In this document: positions 16,801 to 25,839 of the stretch, in pieces | How the letters are laid out: every line of letters starts with the position of its first letter | How positions within the stretch are numbered: position 1 is the first letter of the stretch | From: Cryobacterium lactosi | Lineage (GTDB): Bacteria > Actinomycetota > Actinomycetes > Actinomycetales > Microbacteriaceae | Direction of reading: 5' to 3' | NCBI RefSeq assembly: GCF_004403945.1 | Contig: NZ_SOHM01000042.1 | Location: forward strand, 1-64,000 | Length of the DNA stretch: 64,000 nt | The notes under the pieces: generated by a model | What the model was told of the DNA's origin: nothing | The model's database searches: none | What the model saw: only the letters and a program-made list of their open reading frames with translations | Translations under genes and position numbers: made by a program

Positions 16801-19101
16801 ATGACCGATCTACCATTTCGCCGCCCGACGCTTCCTGTGGAACTTCGAGTCGCCGACCTGCTTTCGAGGATGACCCTCGAGGAGAAGGCCGGACAGCTGA
16901 CACAGTACTTTCACTTGGGCATCGAAGTGCCCGAAGGGTTGGATATCGATGCTCTACCAGCAGAGCAACGTGCCTACGCCGAGCAGCCGAAGGTGGTGTC
17001 CGATGCGGTTCGAGCGGGGCTGACCGGATCCGTTCTCTTTGTAAAGGAGCCCTCGACGGCGAATCGGATGCAGCGTCTCGCCGTCGAGGAGAGCCGCCTT
17101 GGCGTTCCCCTGTTGTTCGGTTTCGACGTAATACATGGCCTCAGAACCATTTTTCCGGTGCCGCTCGCGTTGGCGGCCACCTGGTCCATTGACACCATAG
17201 AGGCGGCTCAGGCAACAGCTGCTCGCGAGGCACGGTCGGTTGGCATCCACTGGTCGTTCGCTCCAATGGTTGACATCGCCCGCGACCCCCGCTGGGGGCG
17301 GATCATCGAGGGATCGGGTGAGGACCCCGTGCTTGGCGCTGCAGTGGCGGCCGCGCAAGTCCGGGGGTTCCAAGGGAACTTTGGGCCGAGCAATATCCTG
17401 GCTGGGCCGAAACATTTTGCAGGATACGGGGCTGCTCGCGGGGGTCGGGACTACGACGACGCGGAAATTTCCGACTCTGAATTGTGGAACGTGTATCTTC
17501 CGCCTTTCCGCGCGGCGATCGAGGCCGGGGCAGTGAATGTCATGAGCGCGTATATGGACTACAACGGTGTGCCGGCATCGGGCAACCGGCGTCTACTCAC
17601 CGACGTGCTGCGCAACGAACTCGGCTTCGACGGTTTCGTGGTCTCTGACAACAACGCCGTCCGTTCACTGGAAACTCAGCACTTCGCTAAGGACCTGACG
17701 GACGCTGGCGTACGCGCACTCAAAGCGGGAGTCGACATGGAGATGTGCATGTTCAATCCGGCGTTCTCTCGACTGGCCCAGGCCGTGTTGGATGGCCTGT
17801 TAGAAGAAAAGGTCATCGATGAGGCCGTGCGTCGAGTGCTCACCGTGAAGTTCAAGCTCGGTCTCTTTGAGCAGCCATACGTCGACGAGGACGCGGCAAC
17901 CGAGGTCCTGATATCGACAGAGAGTCGCGAACTCGCGCGCGAGGCGGCAGAGAAATCTATCGTGCTGCTGAAAAACGACGGAGGAGCCCTGCCACTGACG
18001 ACCGCCTCCCTGTCGTCAGTGGCCGTAATCGGTCAACTCGGCGACAGCAAGCGAGATACCCTTGGGCCTTGGGTTTTCGACCATGACACCGATGAAACGG
18101 TCACGATCCTTGAAGGCTTGCGCTCCCGGATCGGCGACCGGGTGACGGTGGATTATGCCCCCGGTGCCGGGATCCCGCCCCGGGTCTTCCCCTCGATGTT
18201 CGACCAGATGGACGCCTCCGTCGTCGCGACACCAGAGAACTACGATGACGCTGCAGAAGTTCAGCAGGCCGTGCAGCTCGCGGCCCGATCAGATCTCGCC
18301 ATCGTCGTCGTCGGCCAGCGCCAGAACCAGATTGGTGAGAACGCATCAACATCGACTCTCGACCTACCCGGGGACCAGCAAGAACAGCTGCGGCAGATCG
18401 TCGAAACCGGCACCCCGGTCGTGCTCGTGGTTATGTCCGGAAGGCCGCTGGACCTCCGATGGGCTGACGCGAACGTACCCGCCATAGTGCAGACCTGGTA
18501 TCCCGGGACGAGGGGTGGGGACGCGGTCGCCTCCGTCCTGCTCGGTGACACATCGCCGGCGGGACGGCTGCCGTTCACCTGGCCGCGCCACGTGGGCCAG
18601 GTCCCGATCGTGTATTCGCACTACCGCACATTCGCGCCAGGTGACCAGGGTGCCCGTTACTGGGAAGAGCCGAGCACTCCTCTATATCCCTTCGGGTACG
18701 GCCTCTCGTATGCAACCTTCGAATACACGAACCTCCGGATGGATCGTACGGCGGTACCTGTCGGCGAATCGGTCACGGTGTTCGCGGACGTGACGAACAC
18801 TTCTGCAGTTGACGCTGACGACGTCGTGCAGCTGTATATCCACCAGCGGTACGGCACGTCATCACGGCCCGTTCGAGAACTGAAGGCTTTCGAGCGCATC
18901 ACCATTGCTGCCGGCCAGACTCGAACTGTGCGTTTCACCCTCGCTCCGCAGGACCTGCGTTATTGGAGTGCTGTGACGGACGGCTACGTGCAGGACGCCA
19001 CCACTATCGACGTTTGGGTCGGGGGTAGTTCGTCAGCTGATCTCACAACTCAATTCGAAGTGACCGACTCAGACACCGGTTCGGACCGAGGGACCGCATG
19101 A
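16801..19101 (+). CDS. GH3 beta-glycosidase (beta-glucosidase/beta-xylosidase)
   Basis: This 766-residue enzyme has the two-domain GH3 core plus a C-terminal fibronectin-III-like domain. The barrel holds GPKHFAGYGAARGGRDY and GFVVSDNNAV, where D283 is the expected nucleophile. The second domain has SIVLLKNDGGALPL and WYPGTRGGDAVA. The C-terminal domain starts around YPFGYGLSYATFEY. There is no signal peptide, so it is cytoplasmic. The ATG at 16801 has GAGG upstream; an earlier in-frame ATG at 16768 is less well placed. The stop overlaps the next start by 4 bp. Activity on glucosides, xylosides or other beta-linked sugars cannot be told from the sequence. Confidence 0.93.
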   Translation: MTDLPFRRPTLPVELRVADLLSRMTLEEKAGQLTQYFHLGIEVPEGLDIDALPAEQRAYAEQPKVVSDAVRAGLTGSVLFVKEPSTANRMQRLAVEESRLGVPLLFGFDVIHGLRTIFPVPLALAATWSIDTIEAAQATAAREARSVGIHWSFAPMVDIARDPRWGRIIEGSGEDPVLGAAVAAAQVRGFQGNFGPSNILAGPKHFAGYGAARGGRDYDDAEISDSELWNVYLPPFRAAIEAGAVNVMSAYMDYNGVPASGNRRLLTDVLRNELGFDGFVVSDNNAVRSLETQHFAKDLTDAGVRALKAGVDMEMCMFNPAFSRLAQAVLDGLLEEKVIDEAVRRVLTVKFKLGLFEQPYVDEDAATEVLISTESRELAREAAEKSIVLLKNDGGALPLTTASLSSVAVIGQLGDSKRDTLGPWVFDHDTDETVTILEGLRSRIGDRVTVDYAPGAGIPPRVFPSMFDQMDASVVATPENYDDAAEVQQAVQLAARSDLAIVVVGQRQNQIGENASTSTLDLPGDQQEQLRQIVETGTPVVLVVMSGRPLDLRWADANVPAIVQTWYPGTRGGDAVASVLLGDTSPAGRLPFTWPRHVGQVPIVYSHYRTFAPGDQGARYWEEPSTPLYPFGYGLSYATFEYTNLRMDRTAVPVGESVTVFADVTNTSAVDADDVVQLYIHQRYGTSSRPVRELKAFERITIAAGQTRTVRFTLAPQDLRYWSAVTDGYVQDATTIDVWVGGSSSADLTTQFEVTDSDTGSDRGTA

Positions 19102-20873
19102 CCCAGTCCCGAGTGATTTGCAACCCGCTTGACCTGGCGTACGCCTATTCGGATGTCCGGAGCTTGACAGGGAAGCGATCGCTTTCCCGCGAGGCGGCCG
19201 ATCCGTCGGTCGTGCTCTTCCGCGGTTCCTATTTCATGTTTGCCTCCATGACGCCTGGCTTCTTCCACTCGGATGACCTCGTCTCGTGGACCCTCCAACG
19301 CAGTGACAAGTTCCCGGCGTATGACTACGCACCAGACGTGCGTGAGGTCGACGGGGCGCTGATCATCTCGGCCTCCCGCCGCGGTAAGCCGTCGCCGTTC
19401 TACCGCAGCCGCGATCCGCTCGCCGACGACTTCGTCGAAATCACACCGGGGACTTTCGCCTTCTGGGATCCGAATCTCTTCCAGGACGACGACGGCCGCC
19501 TCTACCTCTATTGGGGATGCGACGCCCGGGTTCCCCTTCAAGGAGTTGAGCTCGACCCCACAACCTTCGAGCAGGTCGGGACACCGAAAGCCCTGATTTC
19601 GAGCGACCGGGAATCGCGGGGTTGGGAACGCAACGGCGAGAACCACGATCCCAAGAAGAACAGTCTGATGTCCAAACTGATCTTCGGCGGTCGACCTTTC
19701 ATCGAGGGCGCATGGGTGACCAAACAAGGAAACACCTATTATCTTCAATACTCGGCACCTGCAACGGAGCTGAACACCTACGCTGACGGCTATTATACGA
19801 GCAAGAGCCCTCTCGGCCCGTACGAATACTCGATGGACAGCCCGTTCTCCTCGAAACCCGGCGGCTTCATCACGGGCGCCGGTCATGGCAGCACGTTCCA
19901 GGACGAGCACGGGAACTGGTGGCACGCCTCGACGATGCGCATCTCGGTCAACCAGACCTATGAGCGCCGTGTCGGTCTCTTTCCGGCTGGATTCGACGAA
20001 GACGGCACGCTGTTCTGCAATCAGAATTTCGCAGACTATCCGTCGCGTGTTCCAGACGGCCCATTCGACCCCTGGGACGACATCTTCGCCGGATGGATGC
20101 TGCTGTCCTACCGCAAACCCGTGGCCGCAACCTCGTCACAGCCGGGCCATGGACCCGGCCTCGCGGTCAATGAGAATGTTCGCGATTGGTGGGTGGCCGG
20201 GATCAGCGCTCCTGGAGAGAGCCTGACCGTCGACCTGGGCGCAACCGTTCAGGTGCACGCCGTGCAGGTTAACCTCGCCGACCATGACCTGACCAAGATC
20301 ACGCCGGCGCCGCCGAAGGCTTCACTGCGACACATGGCCGGACACAAGCGACTGGTCGACCCGGCAACTCATCCGACGGAATACGTGCTCGAATCCTCCG
20401 AGGACGGCGAGAGTTGGTCCGTGCACTGGGACGGTCGCGGCACTGGGCAGGACACTCCGCACAAGATGATCACAATCGAAAACGGGACCCCCGCCCGCTA
20501 CGTGCGCGTCATCGGACACGCGATGCCGTTCGACGCCCCGCTGGCCCTCAGCGGCATTCGCGTTTTCGGGAGGGGAGTGGGTTCACGACCGGCACCGGTC
20601 GAGGCCAATGCCGTCCGGCTCGACCCTCTGACGGCGTCCGTCTCATGGCGAGAGGACGACAACGCTGACGGTTACAACGTCCGCTACGGAAGGCAGCCAG
20701 GCAAGCTGTACCACAGCTGGCTTGTCTACGGCCAGTCAGCCCTCAACCTCAGTTCCCTCAACGCGGGCGAAAAATACTGGGTCGCGGTCGACGCCTTCAA
20801 TGAGAACGGCATCACCGCGGGTGCCGTCGTCGCCATTTCAGCGCAGACCACAGAGAGTCGCGTGAGCAGGTGA
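19098..20873 (+). CDS. GH43 glycoside hydrolase with F5/8-type C and fibronectin III domains
   Basis: The 591-residue protein has an N-terminal five-bladed propeller with DPSVVLFRGSYFMF (base), DPNLFQDDDGRLYLYWG (pKa modulator) and FIEGAWVTKQGNTYYLQYS (acid). These are the three acidic positions of GH43. Residues of about 350-490 look like a discoidin/F5-8C sugar-binding domain, and the last 90 a fibronectin type III module. GH43 enzymes are arabinofuranosidases, xylosidases or galactosidases. It lacks a secretion signal and is coupled by 4-bp overlaps to both neighbours. Confidence 0.9.
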   Translation: MTQSRVICNPLDLAYAYSDVRSLTGKRSLSREAADPSVVLFRGSYFMFASMTPGFFHSDDLVSWTLQRSDKFPAYDYAPDVREVDGALIISASRRGKPSPFYRSRDPLADDFVEITPGTFAFWDPNLFQDDDGRLYLYWGCDARVPLQGVELDPTTFEQVGTPKALISSDRESRGWERNGENHDPKKNSLMSKLIFGGRPFIEGAWVTKQGNTYYLQYSAPATELNTYADGYYTSKSPLGPYEYSMDSPFSSKPGGFITGAGHGSTFQDEHGNWWHASTMRISVNQTYERRVGLFPAGFDEDGTLFCNQNFADYPSRVPDGPFDPWDDIFAGWMLLSYRKPVAATSSQPGHGPGLAVNENVRDWWVAGISAPGESLTVDLGATVQVHAVQVNLADHDLTKITPAPPKASLRHMAGHKRLVDPATHPTEYVLESSEDGESWSVHWDGRGTGQDTPHKMITIENGTPARYVRVIGHAMPFDAPLALSGIRVFGRGVGSRPAPVEANAVRLDPLTASVSWREDDNADGYNVRYGRQPGKLYHSWLVYGQSALNLSSLNAGEKYWVAVDAFNENGITAGAVVAISAQTTESRVSR

Positions 20874-23287
20874 CAGCCACGCTATTCACGGATGGGTGGA
20901 CGTTCGGCGCCCAGGGTGAAGCGCCGGCGCCCGTGACGCTGCCCCACGACGCAATGATCAGCGAAACGAGAACCGCTGACGCCCCATCAGGTGCTCACGG
21001 TGGATACTTCGCCGGCGGGTCCTACGTCTACGCAAAGAGATGGTTCGCGCCGGCACACGCCGACGACAGGTTGTTCCGACTGTTCTTCGAGGGCGTGTAC
21101 GGGGACGCCACGATTCTGCTGAACGGCGAAGAAGTCGGTAACAACATCAGTGGCTACCGCGAATTCGTCGTGCCGCTCCCCGGGGTGGTCGCCGGGGCCG
21201 AGAACCTCATCGAAGTGCAGGTCGACAACGCCGACCAACCCAACAGCCGGTGGTATTCGGGATCTGGAATTTACCGGAGAGTGTGGCTCGAGGACTTCTC
21301 CCCGGTACACCTCGACCACGGGGGACTCACGCTCCGGACCGTCTCTCTGGGCGACCCGGCAATCCTCGAGGCCGTCGTCGATCTGGATCGAGCCGCGCAC
21401 GGTGCAGAGCTGCTAGTTCGCCTCGTTGATGACGGCGTCTCCGTTGCCGAGTCTCGGCGTCTCGTGACAGGCCCCCAGACAACCCTCACGCTGGAAGTCC
21501 CCAATCCGAAACCCTGGTCTGACCGATCCCCGCACCTGTACACGGTCTACGTCGCACTCTTGGTCGCTGGCGTCATCGTCGACGAGCAAGAAATGCGGAC
21601 TGGCCTGCGCACTGTGGACGTGGACCCTCGCCGAGGACTTCTCATCAACGGCGTCCGCACCCTTTTGCGTGGCGGTTGTGTTCACCACGACAGCGGACCG
21701 CTCGGTGCGGCGACATTCCGAGCGGCGGAATACCGGCGCGCTCGCATTTTGAAAGAAAACGGCTTCAACGCCATCCGAAGTGCACACACACCGATGTCCC
21801 GCGACCTGCTCGACGCATGCGACGAGCTGGGGCTGTATGTATTGGATGAGTTGACGGACGTCTGGTCAAACCGGAAGGTCGCATTCGATCTGGCGCCACG
21901 GTTCGAAGAGATCTGGCCCGATGATGCCCGCTCGATGGTGGCGAAGGACCGTAACCACCCGTCGGTGATCATCTACTCCATCGGAAATGAGAACACTGAG
22001 ACGAGCACTCCGGCGGGAGTCGAGACAGCCCGGGAAATGCGAGCGTTCGTCAAAGCCCTCGACCCAGACCGGCCAGTCACCGCGGCGGTGAACTTCTTGC
22101 TGAACCTGATGGCCGGCAGGAAAGCTGGCGCCCAGTCAGCGGCCCCCGCTCCGGCGACGCCGAACAAGAAGCGGCCCACTGCTGTCACCAGCACCGCGGC
22201 AAACATTATGGCCGACAAGCTGGGCAGCATCATGCAGCTCGTTGCACGCGCACCAGGCGCCGACAAAACCACCCGCGATGTCCTCGCCACACTCGACGTC
22301 GCCTCATACAACTACGCGTGGGGACGTTACAAGAGCGACGCAAAACGCCACCCCGATCGCGTCGTCCTCGGTTCGGAGTCACTGCCCGGCGATATCGTCC
22401 GTCTCTGGCCGATCGTCGAGAAACTGCCCAACGTAATCGGCGACTTCAGCTGGACCGCCTGGGACTATCTCGGCGAAGCTGGAATTGGCACCTGGGCGTA
22501 CGGGGAGGACTCGCTAACCGCGACCCTGTCGAAACCGTTCCCCCACGTTACTGCGGGACCGGGGGCCATCGACATCACTGGCGTTCCGGGCGCACAGTCG
22601 CTCCTCAACCGTGCCGTCTGGGGACTGCTTGATGAACCCGCGGTCACGGTGCGGCCGCTGGACCGGGCAGGCGAGAAGATTCGGCGGACGGCTTGGCGAA
22701 GCACCGACGCGGTTGCCAGCTGGTCGTGGGCTGGTGCGGAAGGGAAAGCAGCAGAGCTGGAGGTGTACTCCACCGACGAGGAGGTGGAAGTCTTCGTCAA
22801 CGGCCGAACGCTGGGACGAAAACGAGCCGGAGCAAGAGTTGGATTCGTCACCAGGTACCGGACGGAATACGAGCCCGGAGAAGTCGTAGCCGTTGGATAC
22901 CGCGGCCGCGTGGAGACTGCCCGGAGCAGCCTCCGCTCCTGCGATGCGCCGACCCTGACGCTGGTTGCCGAAACGTCTCACCTTCCTGCCGACAAGCAAG
23001 AATTGGTGTTCGTGCGCATCGAGATAGCCGACGAGAATGGCGTGGTCGAAATGCTCCAGGACGACGTCATCACCCTTGAGGTCAGTGGCAACGCCACACT
23101 CGCCGCGCTAGGCAGTGGCGCCCCGGCAACGACAGAATCCTTTTCAGCCGCCCAGCATTCCACTCACTACGGGCGCGCTCTGGCGATCATCAGAAGCGAT
23201 GGCACTGCCGGTCCCGTTTCCGTCAAGGCGACGAGCACGCGGCACGGGTCAGCCGAACTGCAGCTCGCGGTGCTGGTCGGCACATGA
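20870..23287 (+). CDS. GH2 beta-galactosidase/beta-glucuronidase family enzyme
   Basis: The 805-residue GH2 protein starts with GTG in a GTGA overlap. Its order is a jelly-roll domain (SRWYSGSGIYRRVWLE), an Ig-like domain, and a TIM barrel with GGCVHHDSG, IRSAHTPMSRDLLDACDELG and SIGNENTE (acid/base glutamate). The nucleophile candidate is in VLGSESLPGD. C-terminal DUF4982-like and Ig-like domains follow from about residue 600. A short Ala/Pro/Lys-rich insertion sits near residue 415-440. It should remove a non-reducing beta-linked galactose or uronic acid in the cytoplasm. Confidence 0.92.
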   Translation: MTATLFTDGWTFGAQGEAPAPVTLPHDAMISETRTADAPSGAHGGYFAGGSYVYAKRWFAPAHADDRLFRLFFEGVYGDATILLNGEEVGNNISGYREFVVPLPGVVAGAENLIEVQVDNADQPNSRWYSGSGIYRRVWLEDFSPVHLDHGGLTLRTVSLGDPAILEAVVDLDRAAHGAELLVRLVDDGVSVAESRRLVTGPQTTLTLEVPNPKPWSDRSPHLYTVYVALLVAGVIVDEQEMRTGLRTVDVDPRRGLLINGVRTLLRGGCVHHDSGPLGAATFRAAEYRRARILKENGFNAIRSAHTPMSRDLLDACDELGLYVLDELTDVWSNRKVAFDLAPRFEEIWPDDARSMVAKDRNHPSVIIYSIGNENTETSTPAGVETAREMRAFVKALDPDRPVTAAVNFLLNLMAGRKAGAQSAAPAPATPNKKRPTAVTSTAANIMADKLGSIMQLVARAPGADKTTRDVLATLDVASYNYAWGRYKSDAKRHPDRVVLGSESLPGDIVRLWPIVEKLPNVIGDFSWTAWDYLGEAGIGTWAYGEDSLTATLSKPFPHVTAGPGAIDITGVPGAQSLLNRAVWGLLDEPAVTVRPLDRAGEKIRRTAWRSTDAVASWSWAGAEGKAAELEVYSTDEEVEVFVNGRTLGRKRAGARVGFVTRYRTEYEPGEVVAVGYRGRVETARSSLRSCDAPTLTLVAETSHLPADKQELVFVRIEIADENGVVEMLQDDVITLEVSGNATLAALGSGAPATTESFSAAQHSTHYGRALAIIRSDGTAGPVSVKATSTRHGSAELQLAVLVGT

Positions 23288-24256
23288 TTCGCGTGGGCGT
23301 TCTCGGTGCCGCGCGCATCACCAACGGCGCTCTCATCGATCCGGCGGCACGAATCCACGGTGTCACGGTCGCCGCGATCGCGGCACGAGACCCCGCATGA
23401 GCGGCAGCTGCCGCCAAACGACATGGCATAAAACGGGGGCACGGCACCTACGAGAAACTGCTTGAGGACGAGTCGATCGATGCGGTCTGCATCCCACTCC
23501 CGGCAGCGCTCCACGGACGGTGGACGCAGGCAGCGCTTGAGGCGGGGAAGCATGTGACCGTCGAAAAGCCATTCGCGGCAAACGCTGCGGAGGCCGAGAG
23601 GATGCGCCAGCGCCGAGGCCAGCGGACTAGTTGTCACGGAGGCCCACCACACCACCCATCACCCGTTCACGTCCCGTATCGCCGACATTATCGCCACCGG
23701 GAGGCTCGGGCCTGTCCGGTCAGCACGGGCCGCTTTCTGCGTGCCGATCCCGCCCGGACATGACATCAGATGGAATCTCATCCTCGTCGGTGGCGGACTC
23801 ATGGATCTGGGATGCTATCCGATCCGGATGCTGCACGACATTCTGGGCACCGACCCCACGGTCGTAGCCGCTCAGGCGCTGACTCGCGGAGACATCGATC
23901 GCCAGATGACAGCGCGCCTGCGGTACGGCGACACACAGGCCACCATCGTGAGCTCGATGTGGTCTCGTCACGCTTTTGCGGCGAAGGTGGAGCTGCGCAC
24001 CGATCATGCCCGGACGAGGATCCCCTGGCCGTACCATCCAAAGCAGGGCGGTCGGCTCGCCGTGGATGGGTCCGGCATCTGGTTCCGGGAACGGGCGGAC
24101 AAACGCCCCAGCTACGACTACCAATTCGAAGCGTTCCGCGGAGCGGTAGAACACGGCGGTCCGAACGTCACGAACCCTGCAGCGGTCACAGCCACAATGC
24201 GAACCATCGACCGCATCTACTCCGCTGCAGGCTTGCGAGTCCGCGAACCGAGCTAG
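23284..24256 (+). pseudogene. Gfo/Idh/MocA-family oxidoreductase, broken
   Basis: The gene starts in an ATGA overlap with the GH2 gene and reads MIRVGVLGAARITNGALIDP, the Rossmann start of this family. An in-frame TGA interrupts it at 23398-23400. The same frame then continues with [15 protein letters not shown] and [20 protein letters not shown], including the EKP signature. Near 23600 the frame shifts, and the remainder ([10 protein letters not shown], then IRWNLILVGGGLMDLGCYPI, to LRVREPS) reaches 24256. Two lesions in an otherwise well-preserved gene imply recent inactivation, unless they are sequence errors. Confidence 0.85.
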
Positions 24257-24306
24257 CGCGAAACCGGCTCGCTCTCTATGTGAAGGAGTGTTCACCCGCG
24301 AACGGG

Positions 24307-25074
24307 CTATCGGATGAGGGAGCGCGCTTCTTTCTCGAGATTCTTGTAGGCGGAGAAGACGGTGGTGGTGTCGTGGCCGGTGGTCAGCATCCGCGCGCCG
24401 TGGTCATGCCAGTAGGCGGCCATTTCCGGGCCGTCGCAGTGCATCCCGACAACGATGCCGGCGGCGTTGCCGACGTCTATCACGCGCTGGATGTGGTCGC
24501 GCATCACGTCCGAGTCGCGGTAGGTCCGGCCGCCGAGTCCCACGCTCAGCGCGAGGTCGAACGGTCCAACATATATCGCGTCGATGCCGGGAGTATTGAC
24601 GATGTCGTCAAGGTTGTCGAGCGCGGTCGCTGTCTCGATCTGCACAACGCAGAGCACCTTCGCGTTGGTTTCATCGGAATCCTGCGCGCCGTCGAGGTCA
24701 GCGTAGAGCGGGCCGAAGCTACGGTTTCCGCCGAGCAAACCGTCCGCCTTCGCAGGATAACGGCATGCGTCCGCGGCGCGCTTCGCCTGTTCCGCCGTCT
24801 CAACCAGGGGCACGATGACACCGTCGGCGCCGAGGTCGAGCGCACGGGTGATGAACTCCTCGCGGTTTGCTGAGACACGCACGAGTGTAGTCACGGGGGT
24901 GCCGCGCAACATCCGAACCACACCCTCCACGGTCGCCCAGTTGGTAAAGCCGTGCTGCATGTCTACGGTGATGTAGTCGAACCCGGCTTTTCCCGCCATC
25001 TCGAGCACGATCGGGTCGCGGAGGATGCACCAAAGTCCGATGCCGGTTCCGCCTTGTTCCCAAATTGTCTTCAC
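24307..25074 (-). CDS. HpcH/HpaI-family aldolase (2-keto-3-deoxy-sugar-acid aldolase)
   Basis: The 255-residue class II aldolase carries VDMQHGFTNW (active-site His), LVRVSANR, the metal-binding glutamate in CVVQIETATALDNLDDI and the aspartate in YVGPFDLALSVG. These are the usual HpaI/RhmA positions. The family cleaves 2-keto-3-deoxy acids to pyruvate plus an aldehyde. As the last gene of the dehydratase-led operon it offers an aldol route for the keto-deoxy acid, alongside the hydrolytic route encoded by the FAH gene on the other strand. The substrate is inferred (KDR or KDF). Confidence 0.88.
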   Translation of the reverse strand: MKTIWEQGGTGIGLWCILRDPIVLEMAGKAGFDYITVDMQHGFTNWATVEGVVRMLRGTPVTTLVRVSANREEFITRALDLGADGVIVPLVETAEQAKRAADACRYPAKADGLLGGNRSFGPLYADLDGAQDSDETNAKVLCVVQIETATALDNLDDIVNTPGIDAIYVGPFDLALSVGLGGRTYRDSDVMRDHIQRVIDVGNAAGIVVGMHCDGPEMAAYWHDHGARMLTTGHDTTTVFSAYKNLEKEARSLIR

Positions 25075-25161
25075 GTTGATGATCGCTTTCTATCGTTGTC
25101 GTGCATGGTTGAAGGAACACAGTGGACGCCCATGCCGGGCCGCAGGGCGCACGAGTCCCAG

Positions 25162-25839
25162 TCAGTATGTGGCGCGGCCTCCGCTGATGTCGTAGACAGC
25201 TCCGGTGGAGAAGCTGACCTTGTCGGAGGCGAGCCAGGCGACCAGCTCGGCAACTTCCTCGGCTCGACCGACGCGCTTCATCGGGATGAGGCTGGTGATG
25301 TGCGCGAGAACCTCGGGGGCGGTGGTGTCGTTCATCGGGGTTTCAATGACGGCGGGTGCGATGACGTTCACCAGGATGCCGCTGGTGGCGAGCTCCTTGC
25401 CGAGGGACTTGGTCATCGCGATCACCGCGGCCTTCGAGGCGGAGTAGGCGGAGAGGTTCGGGTTGCCGTCCTTGCCGGCCATGCTCGCGAAGTTGACGAT
25501 GCGGCCCCACCCCTTGTCCCGCATGCCGGGAATGAACGCCCGGGCCATGTTGAAGGTGCCGCGCACATTGACGGCAAAGACCTTGTCCCACTCGGCGTCG
25601 GCAACTTCCCATAGCGGCTTGTTCGGGCCGACGATGCCCGCGCAGTTGATGAGGATGTCGATCGGCCCGACGTCGGCGGCTGCGGCATCCACGGCGGCCG
25701 AGTCTGAGACGTCGACGACCACGTCCGATCCAGGGGCCAGGTCGAAGCGGATGACCTTGACCCCGTCTTCGGCGAGCCGGGTGGCGGCTGCCGCTCCCAG
25801 GCCGCTCATGCTTCCGGTGATAACGGCTGTCTTCGTCAT
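25162..25839 (-). CDS. SDR-family oxidoreductase (sugar dehydrogenase candidate)
   Basis: The 225-residue protein has the classical SDR features: TGSMSGLGAAAA for NAD(P) binding, LINCAGIVG (NAG-like), the catalytic serine region FASMAGKDG and YSASKAAV with the Tyr-Lys pair. It overlaps the FAD/Fe-S gene by 4 bp. In non-phosphorylative fucose/rhamnose pathways an SDR oxidises either the free sugar to the lactone or C4 of the 2-keto-3-deoxy acid. Either step fits here. Confidence 0.88.
   Translation of the reverse strand: MTKTAVITGSMSGLGAAAATRLAEDGVKVIRFDLAPGSDVVVDVSDSAAVDAAAADVGPIDILINCAGIVGPNKPLWEVADAEWDKVFAVNVRGTFNMARAFIPGMRDKGWGRIVNFASMAGKDGNPNLSAYSASKAAVIAMTKSLGKELATSGILVNVIAPAVIETPMNDTTAPEVLAHITSLIPMKRVGRAEEVAELVAWLASDKVSFSTGAVYDISGGRATY

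Noticed and set aside
23398-23400. In-frame TGA in the Gfo/Idh gene as a selenocysteine codon
   Set aside because: The position is not a cysteine site in this family, no hairpin of the needed type is apparent, and a separate frameshift follows, so a pseudogene is simpler.
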